The position numbers and the translations under genes are program-made. Shown piece after piece: positions 23,214 through 35,724 of a stretch of DNA of 64,000 nt. Below the pieces are notes generated by a model. The model saw only the letters and a list, made by a program, of their open reading frames with translations, ran no database searches and had not been told where the DNA came from. The DNA comes from Toxoplasma gondii ME49 (lineage: Eukaryota > Apicomplexa > Conoidasida > Eucoccidiorida > Sarcocystidae). The first letter of the stretch is position 1. The number at the start of each line of letters is the position of its first letter. The DNA is taken from assembly GCF_000006565.2 (NCBI RefSeq), contig NC_031473.1:620001-684000 (forward strand), in the 5' to 3' direction.

Positions 23214-26200
23214 TCACAGCGAATCCCCAGCCGCTGTGCCCATTGAAAAGACGTCTTCAGCTGCTTTCAAAAGAGCTTGGAGCGTGTCGACCACGGTGAC
23301 AGCAGGATGCCCACCGGCGCCCGGGATGAAGTCTTCATGATCGTCCCCGATCTCGCCACCCACTCCGTCGGCCGGAAGGTATCCGCCCTGGACATAGCGT
23401 CCGCGATCGCCTGTACAGCTCATGGGCGGGCGCAACGCGAAAGAGTTTTCCACTGCCTTGAGATCGTTGAACGGCTTCAAACAGAGCTGCGCATCAGCCA
23501 CTGGTACGGTCGAGTACACCATTCCTCGATTTCCTTGACCCATTTGCACTCCGAGGTCGAACCTCTGGGCCTTGTCGAACGCGGTCCCTACCTCATGTTC
23601 TGAAGATTCCATGGAGCCGTTGCCATTGGCAAAGAGTTCCTCTCCGTTTCCAAAATGGTCGTCACTGTTCAGACCTCCGGCGAGACCCTCCAAGGTTCCA
23701 GAGCCCACGCGGCCCTCGAACCGACTGTCTCCGGGGTACCTGCACGTCGCCTGGAAACAGAGGTCCGCCACGTTCGGACGCTCCGTGATGCTATCGAGCA
23801 GATTGATTTGTCCAGGGTTGCATGCACTGGCTCCCGCGGGCGAACAAGGCGAAGACGCGACGAAGGAAGACGCAAACGACGACTGTCCAGTTGCCACACA
23901 CAAGTTGTGACGACCCCCGGAAGCCCTCGTGGTGTTGCTGCCGCAGGATGACGGCGAAAGCGAGGAGGCACCGTGGAGCTGCGCATGCAAGCAGTCGGAG
24001 CCTTGGCTTCGTGAAACCTGCAACGTGTGACTCGGGGACTCTGAAACAGGTGAAGTGCGTCCAGAAGCCACCCCTCCGCTCTCCTTCGTTCCTTTTTTTG
24101 AACACGCATGCATTAGAGACCGCCGCTTCCCAGCACGCGTGCACCCCGCTCGCCCCGAACTCGGCGGAGACGATAGGGGCGCGTCAATCACAAGGTCATG
24201 GGGGCCCCCTGCAGGCAGCGAGAAGGAGGCCGGCAGCTCGTAGCCATGGAGATGCTGCTGCTGGAGAGGTTGGAGACCAGCGGGTCGACTCACTCCAGTT
24301 CTTTGCTCGTTCTTGGGTCTTCCTGGAACGCTCGCCTGCGAGCCAAGATTCTGCGGGTGGTCACTCGACTGCGGCGGGAGCACAAGCGACGGGACCGCCG
24401 AGGCCATGCGCCCCGCGCCCGTGCTCAACCCTGTCACCTGCGAGAGGGAGGAAACAGTCGTTGCAGTGGAGACGGGAGACACGCAGGAGACTCCGTTTGT
24501 CTGCGGACTTGCGAAGAACGGCCGCGTGCTTGGGTAGAGAGACGGAGACGAGATGAGAGGCGTCTGAGGCACATTTTCCTCGGCGACTTCCGGTGCACTG
24601 AAGTCGCGGCTCGGCGCGAAATCCTGCGCAAACGTAGCAGCGTCGCATGCACTGTGACCCGAGTTCGCCCCCGAAAACGCCGGAGGTGTCACCGCACCCA
24701 CAGTCTCGACGGAGACGGTCGGTAAAGCACCTGCAGACGCCCTGAAACACTCTGGAGATGCCACGCGCTTCCGTCGACCTCGCGGACTGTCGAGAAAAAG
24801 ATTTCCAGAAAAGTTGTTTGGCGACGGGACCGGTCCTCGGCCCCTCGTTTCTCTCCGGGAGGTCCCAACAGCATGCAGGGGATTGCCCTTGCATGCGCCT
24901 TCAGCAACCGCCTTGGTGTGCACGAGCGCTGAATCCGTCCGGCCCTCCTGACCATCTCGGCCGTTCCCCACGCATATGCAGTGACCACAGACACTGGGAC
25001 CAGCCCCCTGAGGACTGTCTGTCTGGCGGGGATGAAAGAGGTCTCGCGTTGACCGCGTGCATGCAGTTGAGGGAGTCGTCGAACTTCCGCACGATTCCCG
25101 GCGTTCCTCCAACATCGGCGTTACAAACGCCCCGCAACTCCCGATGTGGAAAGTCGGAGTCCACGAAGGACACGGAAGCGGAAGAGTTTTCGAACCTTTG
25201 ACCGCAGGCGCCGTCGTCGACAAACTCTGTAAAGCCAAGACAGTCGAACATACGACTCTCCTCACATGCCACAATCTCTCAAGCCCGACAGACAACACAC
25301 ACCCCTTGTAACTGTGGACGTCAGAAAATCCATATCGGCGCGCGCGCACAAACAGAAAAGTTTACAGCCCCTCTGAGCAACGGTGGCCATTCTGCTCCAC
25401 CGACACTCTCACACTTTTTCATATCATGTTTGAACACCAATTTGTGCTGTTCGAAAGACACAACAAAACGGAGACTCACCACCTGAACTCCACATTTATT
25501 TTTCTGAGCCCCTAGAACGCTTTCACAATTCGAGTTTATGTGTTCACAGTACTAAAAAACTTACACCCGACTGGAATAACCATACGCTCTGTAGTGCCGA
25601 GAATACTGGAGAGGGACGTCCCTCGTATCTTTTTGCTTCTACGTCTCGCTCTGTGTGGGTCTTCTCACCTGTCCAATACAGCCGGTCACCGCGACGGCTC
25701 TGTACGGCGCTGGTGTTCCACACTGCATCACATTTGTCTCCAACTCCGGGGTCTCCATGCAGGCGTCTTGTCTCTCTTCTGAATCTGCACAGAACGCCTT
25801 CTCCAAGCTTCTCGCGACGTGGACCGCTTGATCTTTTCCAGGGAACACAGGCAAGTTCTCGCCTCGGTGTTGGTCTGCGTCTGCGGCTTTCGCCCCCACC
25901 CTGGCATCCTTCTGCCTCTCTCTCTCGGCGGACAAAGACCTGCTGCGAGTCTCGCTGGTGGGCACACCGCGATGCGAGCTGGCGTTACTGCCATCCGCAT
26001 CCATCATCTGCTCGTCGGAGAGGGGCCCCGTGGGTGCCGCATGGCTGAGCATGGCGGCTCCTGGGTCTGCGTGGCCGAATGCGAAGCCTACGGCGTCTCT
26101 CGGGTCTCCTTTCTCTGCCTCGAAGAGCCTGTCGTGTGTCACGGGGTCGGTGTGCTCTCTGCCTCTGTCCCCCCCAGGCAAGGGCCTCCCAAAGAGGTCC

Positions 26201-29200
26201 ACAAAGTTCGCGAGGGAGGCAGAGACGTTCCGGGAAGAAGTCCCACACGGCTCGCCCGCCGCGGCGACTGCATGCGAGGCCGCAGGAATGTTGCAAGCTT
26301 GAGCAGGCGAGGAAGACGACAGTCCGAAGAGAGGCGACGAACCCACTTGCGTGAAAACAGCGCCGATGCGGCCGTCGCCGGAACGCGGATCACTTCCTGA
26401 CCCCGGAGGAGCAAACGCGGATGCACCAACGCCCTCCGCATGCACGGCGTGTCTCGTCGCCTCTTGCCTCGCGTCGGACCCCCCAGGAGGCCCTGCAGCT
26501 TCCCCGGGAGTGCCAAACCAAACGAGGCAGTTTCCTGCCCCCTGTGGGTTTTGTCGGGTCGTGAGTCCGACACGATCGTTTGAGAAGAGGCCGCCTTCAA
26601 CATCGCCCAATGTGGAAAGCTCCTCCGCCGCCGGCGCGCCCTCGCTCGTCGGCGTCGTCGAGTCCCCGTTCTGCACCCTTGGAGGGGACAGCAGCGGGGG
26701 CGGACAAGACGCGAACGCCCCGACAGACTCTACGGTGTAGGTCGACCGCGAGGACGCGCTCGCGCCTGGCGTCTCCGTGGGAGGAAAGAAACACGAGTGG
26801 GACGACGACGGATACGACGGAGGCGAAGACACAGGGGCCGCGGGTCGGAGGCCTCCAGGAGCGGCCAAGGCGATTGGAGACGGAGCTTTGTACGAGCACG
26901 CCTGCGGCGCAGCCTGGCAGAAGCCGGAAGCAGCCGCCTGCCGACACCGACTTTGACTGCATGATTCGCTCCCACAGGATCCTGACCCACAAGTGCGAGG
27001 CGCCGGATTTCGCTGCTCGCCCTTGGCGGCCCACCACCCCTCTTCTCCCTCGAACCGGTAAGGCGGCACACCCGAAGAATACCCTGGGACCTGAGAAGCT
27101 CCTGCGACGTTCCCGCCTCGCCATGCGCCAGGAAGTCCGACGACTGAGAGGGGAGTCGCCTGCATACAGCGAGGAGATTCTTGAGGAAGTCCGCCAGAGA
27201 CCAAAGTCGGCCGCGACCGCGCATTCGCGCCTCGACTGAAAGCACTCGTGGGGAAACCAAAGGGGAGCGACATGGCTTCTCCGAAGGCGCCATTGCATCC
27301 ACATGGCTTGAGGGAAGGCATGGGGGGCGGCACCGCAGTCGGGCTGCCGTCTCCGAAGCGAAGGGTGAAATCGCGCAGCCTAAAAAAAGCAAGGAAAATC
27401 GACCGCAGGGGGTTTCGCGGGTACGGGGAGAAAGGAGCACGTTACACGTCACTGAGTGGTCGGCTGTGGCTACAATCTGGTCTCTACGTTTCCCCTTCTT
27501 GCACATCTCTCTCTTTCCTGGAGAGACAATCCTGAAGGCTGTGCGCCGCCGAAGTGACACAGGTCCCCTCTTCCAACCAGCTGCTCGCTGTCCACTCCGT
27601 TTTCTTTCTCGCCTTACCAGGGGTGGCGAAGGGCCTCGCGCGCAGAGGGCATCCGGTGTCTCGGATTGATTTGCAGGAGCTTTTGGCAAAGATCCCGAGC
27701 AAGAGGAAAGTCAGGCAATGGGAAGACATCGTAGTCGATTCCCCCCTGTTTCTCCTGAATCTGGGAGAAAACCATGAGTGACGCCCGCGCGGAAGTAAGC
27801 AACTCCATAGGGAGAGGCGGAATTCCCTGTAGTCACATGCACGAGAAAAGACGCCATATTCCACACCATCCAAATGCGTTTTCTCCCCAAAAATCTACGT
27901 GAACCTCCACAAAGAAAATACGTGTCTCCAGACGAAGATATGCATCTGTTCAGACGCCTCTTCACCTACGCCCCATCACACAACAGACGCGCCTCTGCGT
28001 GGGTTCGTGTCCTTGATGCCTTTCATTGGGGACAGATACACATGCAGCTTCTATCCTCGAGTTGTTCAGATTTCTCATCGCCGAGAAACCACAAGAGTGC
28101 CCACTTCCGAATGTCGTCGCATGCCTTGTTCCAGGAGACGGAAATTCCGTCGCGGTCTGAACCCCTCTCCGTTCCTCCCCCGCAAAAAGTCAGTTTTTTA
28201 CTGAGACGGAAATCAGCCTGGTCAAACGGGCTGAACAGCCACGCGTTCATCAACTTCCTTGTGTTTCTCACCGTCATTAGAATGTAGAGGATGACGCCGA
28301 CACTCCACAGGTCCGACTGGACTGAGTACTCGCCTCCTCGCAAGACCTCAGGGGCCAGGTAGCCGTAAGTTCCCACAAGGCGTCTCTGCCCTCCTTCAAT
28401 CTCTCCGTACTCTTGAGGCGTCACTTCCATCATCTTGCAGGTGTCAAAATCGATTAGAACAAGCTCGTGTTCGAGCTCGACGGCGGTAAGCGCGGAGCGG
28501 GGGGCACCTCTGTGTTGCCCTACGTTTCCTTGGAACGCCGAAACGGAGTCTGCACAAGAGAAGAAGGAGCAATCGCTCGCGAAGCAAGAAGCCCCTGTCG
28601 AGCTGCTGTCCCCACACTCACTCTCCGACGGGTGCTCTCCCGAACCCGGGGAAAACCCCGCAGATGGGACAGGTTGCGAGCCATCCGTAGGCGGCGCAGC
28701 TCCGCGACGACGACGAAACATCAAGTTTTCCGGTTTGATGTCTCTGGAAATAAGTAAGGCAAAACATTAGAAAGACCTCGAAAATAAATGCGAGAAAATG
28801 ATGTTTTGCGAACCCTTTGGGAGACCGGACAAGCCGCCCCCTATCTGTCTCGTTACTTCCCTCTCCATTCGTTTTCCTTCACAAAAGTCGAGTTTGTGCG
28901 ACGAACTGTCTCCTTATGGCAGACGATCCACGAAACAAAAAAACCACTGGGGAACCTCGCTCACTACCTAGACTCAAAACCTTTCTCCGGTGCTTCTGAG
29001 TCTTCCCTTTTCGGTGTTTCTCTTTCCTCAACCAAACGACCTGAGCACCCCCGACCAAGCACCCCGGGGTTTCGCGTGGCTTGTTGGGTATGCCTGGCTC
29101 CCATACACCGCAGTTTGTCTTAAAGCATTCTGTTTCTAACTTGTTTCCCGGGCGTAGCTCACGCCTGGTAAAACAGGTCAGTTACTGTGGGGAACTGTAT

Positions 29201-30743
29201 CCCTCGGCCTGTATCTACATATCGATGTCGGCTCATTAGTTCCTTGTTCTTGAACATGATCATGTTGAAAGCGATATTTGACCGTCAGATGCAAGGCGAG
29301 ACGCCCGCGATTCTGCGTCTTCTCACCTGTGAAGAAGGTGGTTCGAGTGCATGTGATTGAGAGCCTGCAAAATCTGGAAGATGATGTACTGGCATATGTG
29401 CTCCTCCACAGTTTTCTCTGTCAACAGAAAATCAAACAGCTCTCCGCCCTCGAGCTTCTCGCTAACAAAGTAGAACTTCTGTTTCTCCTCGTAGATCGCG
29501 TCCAGAGACAAAACATTCCGGTGAGCGGGAAGATTCAACAAACGCATGCACAAGCGTCGCCAAAGCCTGAAGAAACGGAGCGTCACGATTCAAAAAACGC
29601 CGTAAGCGACGCGTAGGTCCGCACACACATGAAAATGCATACGGATGCTGCCACTTCGACACCCCGTTTATCTCGAGTGGGTCACAACAAGAGCATGCTC
29701 ATCCAAGCTCCATGTCTGCACACGTCCGACAGAAAACAAAGAACTGTCAACGATGGAACAACGATGGAAGTCCCCTTCAATGTAAGTCAACTCTTGGGGA
29801 GAACCTGAGCATCGGTGCAAGTGCTCCATGAAAAAATTCCCCCGTCCCTGTCTGTCTGTCCACTAGGCGACTGGCAAAAATGTGTCGCGGTCCTCCTTCC
29901 ACTTCTACAGTCCCCTCTCCACAACTCAAAAGATCGCCAAATCATGCGCCGAGAAACATCATTGTGTGTGTGTGTGTGTGGCGAAAGACGAACAATCCCA
30001 TAATAGAGTGTGGTCGACATTCTGCGTCCGTCATTAAAAAAACACGAAGCGAAAGATACACCGAACGCTACACCCTCTCCCCCCTGGACTCCTCACCTAT
30101 CTCCGCCGGCGCTGGCAGGAATTCTTTGTTTGTCGATGGATTTAATGATTTTCGGTTGGTGGGTTCCCCGAGTGAACGCGTGGCGCAGAACAGGCCTGGT
30201 GGAACTCGGCGCCTTTCCATCCTGTTTACCACTCCCCTCCCCGCCTCGCCTGTCGCCTGCTCTTTGGTGTGTCCTCTCCTCACTGCGTGCGCCGTCTTCA
30301 GGCCTCTTCTGCCCGCGGGCGCCACTTTCCCCATCCTTCCCGCTCTCTCGATTTGCGTCTCGCTGCTCCTTGGCTTGCTGGGCCTGGCACACCGAGAGAA
30401 CAGGGCCCAGTCTGTACAGCGTTTCAATGGACGTCCCTGCTGGGAACACCTGGATCGTCCGAGGCGGCGCATGTCCACAGGCTCCGCATGCACCAGCGGC
30501 TGCGAGCACAGCCGCTTCGAGAGAGTTCTCGGCGTCGCTACAGCTCCGCGTAGAGGCGAGAGACGGTGTAAGCAGGAAAGGGAGGGAAGAGGACAGAGCG
30601 CAAGAAGACGCGGCTGTCGAAGGAGAGCACGAGGGCGAGTGAAGCGGCTTCGGGCCGCTGCATGCGCAAATGCTCGGGTCGAGTGCCTGGGCGTGACGAA
30701 GGGATAGCCCCAAAGACGAAGAGACGGGGCAACAAGAAGCCAT
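23214..30743 (-). CDS. Degenerate CAMK/CDPK-like protein kinase with DFD motif and long tail
   Basis: Minus-strand exons: 30097-30743 (first ATG, MASCC), 29327-29566, 28272-28743, 27618-27826, 25669-27379, 25480-25511 and 23214-25311; about 1802 residues, all junction phases agreeing. The kinase domain spans about residues 105-530. The Gly-rich loop is weak (YRLGPVLSV). The likely ATP Lys is K201 in KIIKSIDK, after an insertion of some 70 residues. Helix C carries Cys where Glu is expected (LWRRLCMRLL). The hinge side reads YFVSEKLEGGELFDFL. HRD is intact (HRDIKPENL, 295-302), DFG is DFD (394-396), and APE is 426-428. The C-lobe ends SAREALRHPW. DFD with a following Thr recalls an alveolate CAMK-like clade, from memory. 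An insertion of about 75 residues separates HRD from DFD. There are no EF-hands, so it is not a canonical CDPK. Exons 5-7 encode a Ser/Pro/Gly-rich tail with a Cys cluster. Activity is uncertain. Confidence 0.82.
25480..25511 (-). other. 32-nt micro-exon in the tail of the DFD kinase
   Basis: Exon 5 ends in phase 0 (CAG before gtgaga at 25669), whereas exon 7 is open only if entered with two bases already supplied. The segment between a cgttctag acceptor and a gtgagtc donor is 32 nt, starts in phase 0 and ends in phase 2, bridging the two and encoding GLRKINVEFR plus the first two bases of a Cys codon. It was inferred from phase and splice signals only. Confidence 0.6.
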
Positions 30744-33700
30744 CGTGGCGGCAGGTGGAGCGAAGAACTGTTTTGCCGGAAAAACGGGAATGTGTGTGGT
30801 ACAAAGAACCGAGATTTCGACAGACTGGGAAGAACAGGCAGCCTGAGAGTATCAGGCACGAAAAATGAAGTGGGGAACAGGGAACACAAAAGTCCACAGA
30901 GATGTGGTCGAGCACACCCGCAGACTCGGTGCAACAAAGAATCGCAAAGACTCAGACTTTTGAACAAAAACGTAAAAACATTTATGACTCGCAGAGCACA
31001 AAAATAAATACCACACTGACCACATAGAAACGTCCCCTTTGGGCGTGTGGGCAATACGGTGCTGGGGTAGCTGAAATGTTTCGACTTGTACCCAACGATA
31101 CACACACACAGCACTAACTTCCCTTCTTCCGCGTTCGCGCCCTTGCTGCTGCCGTGGTCGCCTTTTGTCTGTGTTCTCTTTCGTCTCTGATTGCCGCCTC
31201 TTTTGCCAGAGAGTCTTCCAATCCGACAGGCACGGCAAAACGGTGAGATCTGGCGTCTCACATACAACGAACGAATGATATCGTGTCAGAGCACCAGGCT
31301 ACCATTTTCCCCCTGTAGTGTCACAGTGGTACCAGCGGAAGAGGTCTCTCTTTTTTACAACACACAAAAACGATCCAGGGCAAACAACCCTCGTATACAA
31401 GAAGCGTGACAAATGAACTGGAACGAAATAGAGATCTTGGCGTGTCTACACGATGCTGATAAAAAAACGCCGAAAGGGATTCAACTGGAGGGACTGGCAG
31501 ACTCTGGAACTTTGTCCACTCCCCTGCTTTACATGGGTGCCCTCTCGCGACCGCTTTTGAACACGAAAGCACAAACCCAACAATGGTGTGAGGAATGCAA
31601 ATGCCGGAGTTTCTTCAACGAGTATCGCCGTGTCCCGGCCGCCAAGTAAGCATCTTTCTGCGAGCCCGAACTGGCTCCCTCTCGTGATTCATCTCGGCGC
31701 AAACCAGACGCTTTCCTCCTGAGCCTGAAGTCGATCCTTTCGACACTTTTTTCTGAGCGTGAGAGCCCCGACCTGCTACACGGCCCGCCACAAGGTTCAA
31801 TTCCGCAAGGTAGCATGACAAACGCATCGAGTACGTTCGATTCACGAGAGAGAAAGACGCATGGTGACGAAGACTGAGTGCCAAAAAAGAAACGAGGAAA
31901 ACGAGGGAGCGTCCGGCTGCCTAGCCCCTGCAAGCATCGCGAAACAACAGGTGCGACGCGATTGACTAGTCTTCTGACCGCGTGCAGAGAAAAAACAACA
32001 CGCAGAGAGAGCAAAAACACCGACAAGCCGGTGCCGAAAAAAAATACCACTGCTAAAACTGAGACGAGGATGAAGCACGGCCCACCAGCAGATCTATGCC
32101 ATCCCGGCTGCCTGAGAGATGGACCGAAGCCGTGAGAGAAGCCAGAGACAGAGAGCAATGTAAGAGACGAGTTCCCTCTGACGGCGCAGCGGTGAAACGA
32201 GCACTTGGAAGAGAAAAAATCACCAGGAGAAAGCTCCGTCGATGTTTTCGAGACGAAACCAAAAGGCAGACGAAGCAGCTGGTCACGCAGAAGCAACGAG
32301 AGGTTTGCAGACAAGCACGCCGTCGTCGGAACCGGTTCTTGCAGCCCTCCGTCGCACTCGTTTCTCCGCAGAAACAAGAACAGTGTGGCAGACGTTGCCG
32401 CGAGACGCACACGTTTCTTACCCCGAAAAAAATGTAGGCAAAAACTCGAGACGAGCTCCAGGCCACCGCGACGCAAATGACAAGATCCTGCCCCAGCACC
32501 CTGGAATCAAATACCCGTTGCAATAATTTGCTCCTCTCGCTCGGCCTCGTACTAGCAGGGAACACGCGGCAAAAGGCGACCAAGGTTCGGCTGCGGGACA
32601 ACCGGCCGCGGGAGACATGGACCAAAGAAGACGAAAAAGGCTGGAATACTAGAAGAAAGTGTGCTCGTGTGCTGAGACGAGCGATCGACGAGGCGCCACA
32701 CAAGCCAACGGCGGCCTCAGCAGCAATCGCATATCTCTTATGATCATGAGACCAAGAGACCCTCCCAATCTCTCGGTGCCCGAAACCGGGAAGACTCTCC
32801 GGGCCGGTTGCACACGCCACCGCCCCACGACGATTCAGCGGTAGGACTGTCCTTCCTGGCAAAAAGAAGCGGAACACACCGTGAATCGAGACAGTTGTCA
32901 GGAGACGTAATTTCCTCCAAAAAATTCCAAAAACCGATCGACACACTGGAAGAAATAGGGTTCGGGCTGCCGCCCATCCTAGCACTATTATCCAGAAGAT
33001 CCAACAAGGGCTGAGCGTGTGCCAAGCCACGAGGGACGAGCTGGCGTGCCTCCTTGCCGCAGACCGCCCACTAAAATAAGGTCGAACTGTGCGCTTCTCG
33101 CCTGGTGTGAAGCTGGGACGGTCGGTCGGAAGGGGGAAGTGAGGTTGCGCGCGCTTACGAAATGGTGTGGAAAGCGACGGCGGGAGACGGTGCAGATTGC
33201 AAACATAACAGACCGGTTTCAAACACAATGTGCGTGGAAGTAGTTTATTCACTTTATTTTCGACCCTGCATAGACGAAGCAGCACAGAAAAATGGAAAAC
33301 CGCGGCAGGCCGTTGAGGGGTGTAGAAGAGACGTCACTCGGACACGAAACGGTGTGACAGACTGGAGTGCAGGCCCTCCATCGACCTGAAAGATGTGCTT
33401 TTATGAGTTGTAAGTCCGGTTCGTGGTAATTGTTTTGCTCAAGCATCTGTGTAACATACAAGGCCCTTCCGAAAGTGGCATGGGGGGGAAGAGGCTGCTG
33501 GGGCCGTCCGCACAGTATAGCGTGCCGAGCTGCCAACCGGCTGCGCAGCGGCTGTTAGGTGACTTCCACTGCAAGGATGGGCCGACAGCCACCTACAAAA
33601 GGAGTTTGATGAAGAGCCGACGCGAAAATGGAAGTCTTTGCTTCCGTCATTCCTTTGGAACTCGGTTTGGCCTTTAAGGGTTCCTTTTCGTAGACCCGCG

Positions 33701-35724
33701 AGGCGTAGTACCATCGGCTTCCCATACGGCAGGGCCGACGTCGTTGGCAACCATTCCGGCGCACGAATCCAGTTCTCACAACGAGGTAATGCAATAGTTG
33801 TGAGTACTGCGGCCTCCTTTAGCAAAGCAGATTTCTAGGTGCCGGCCATATAGGAAAACTCCATTATGGTCGCAAGAAGCAGCATTGCAGACTCTTCTAG
33901 AGCATCGGGCACGCACGTGCTTCGTGGAAGTATCCTTGGTATGAACGGCGCGTTGCCACGAGAAATCGAGGCGCAAGCGTGCGATGCGCCGCGGCGTGGC
34001 CCCTGATCGCCCGCAGCGGAAAAAGGGTCCTTTGTGGAAGTCACCTGTGTCGAGACTACGTTTCACCACGCTGCTTCTGTTACAGAAAACTGTACTCCAG
34101 AGCATATCTTTGTTATGCATACAAAACAAAATCGTTATTTGGTTGTACATGGGTCGCAGCCACGGCACGAGTTTGCACTCTGTTCTGCGACGCATGACAG
34201 TTCAGAAATTGTTGTGGCAGAGACATTCTCACGACTGCCTTGTGTTTTGCCACTCATATTTTGATTCTGTTCACAGTGCTATCGTAGATGCATGTATTCG
34301 CCTTTGTTTTGATCATTCTGGATCCGCTGCTCCGCTCGTCCACGAACCCGATTCTCTATTGTTTGTATCACAACAGTTTCACAGGAGCCACCGCACTTTG
34401 TCCTTTAAGTAGGCTGTCCTTTTAGACCAGCATGACAAGCAGGAAATCTCAGAGCAGTGTCAACTGCGTGCCTTCTCCCCGTCGGTGTATTTAGGAATTC
34501 CTATCGAAGAAGTCTACTTCACAGCTGTTGCCTCAGCACAGTCGTAGCGTCACCCGTATATAGTTGCAAACTGAAATTCTCTGAACATCAATATTCTGCT
34601 CAAAGCCAGAATGCGTGGATGTCTTGAAGGTAAGAGGGTCCGAGAGAACTCCTGCTCATTGCCAATTACTCCAAAACCTCAACCATTAGTCCACACACGG
34701 GATTGTTGTTCGCTTCAAATGCTGGCGCTTTCGTGGTTGCATGACTCCGTGGCAGCTAAGCCGAAATAACCGAATCACACTCTATATAGGTGAGAGTACG
34801 GTGCCGGTTAGACATTCTCGAAAGCAGCACTGCACCGTGTTTTCGTTGGAGTTCAACCGCAGCGCATACCTACATTCCTGCGGGATGACAGACGGTCGGT
34901 AAAACCCGGTTTCTCATCCCCCTTGCGACGGTCACGGTAGAACGAACGGAGTCATCGTGCCTGTTAGCCACGATTTCGTGATGAGTCGCTGCCGTAACGA
35001 TTCAGTCGAGTCCTAATAACGCTAGTTTCAGCGAAGTCGGGCTGAGGGATCGAGTCACTCGTTACACGGTATCCTATCGCCGCTGGTGTGATTCCAGACA
35101 ACCGAGCTTCCGAATCCCTGTGCTGCTTCAGAGACTCTCCGTGTCCTTCCTTGTAAACTCCATCGCGGTCGACTGAAACTGCGTTCTCAATCCGTAAAAG
35201 CGTCTTGGCCCTAGCAAGGCATTAAACTGCCTGCGGTCGTTGTGGTCGCCTTTGTTCATCATCAATAGCGGACGCGGGAGGCCATGTGTTTCTAGACTAG
35301 TAAAAGCCGCTATCGTTATTCAGGGACAAGGCATGCCCAACATCAGCGAGTCTGTGAAGAAGCCACAGTATTTTATGCACTTGGATGGTATGGACGGTTT
35401 CTACGGCAAGTCTATTCGCTGGGTTCACAGCCTAAATCTGCCCAGAAGTTTGTGCACCTAAATCGCGAAGCACAAGTTCTTAGCAGAATCAACTTGTTTG
35501 CTGGTGGACGCAATGCATCTTCTGGCTTAGCACATAAGACTCTGCAAATTCCGTTCAAGTATTCAACCAGTCGAAATCACTGTAATCCTGTATGTACACT
35601 AGGCTTACGGTCTGTAGTGAGCGTCAACCGTGCATTTGCGGGAAGCTGCATAACGTCTCGCTGATGCACAACTCCCTCCAGAGTCTGGTGAGCAACAGAC
35701 AGGCGAACAGAGGACGTATTGAAA
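30744..35724. other. Shared upstream region between divergent kinase and MLO genes
   Basis: Five kilobases separate the ATG of the minus-strand kinase (30743) from the ATG of the plus-strand MLO gene (35725), so both promoters should lie here. From 31.5 to 33.3 kb the minus strand is strongly pyrimidine-rich, resembling a long CT-rich 5' leader of the kinase; this composition opens frames of 315 and 410 codons that I do not accept as genes. An AGAGACG match on the minus strand (31182-31188) fits the WGAGACG element described upstream of Toxoplasma genes, but one match proves little. The 33.4-35.7 kb part is AT-richer and featureless. Confidence 0.5.

Noticed and set aside
28023..28271. Read-through of the kinase exon beyond 28272 on the minus strand
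   Set aside because: A gtgaga donor follows the ILYILMT segment, and splicing to 27826 gives GIPPLP then FSQIQEK, a normal C-lobe continuation in phase; the read-through sequence does not fit a kinase fold.
32053..33285. 410-codon open frame on the minus strand, overlapping a 315-codon frame at 31529-32476
   Set aside because: The plus strand is purine-rich and T-poor, which removes stop complements; both overlapping frames show low-complexity Leu/Phe/Ser/Arg content, no domain and no splice link to the kinase.
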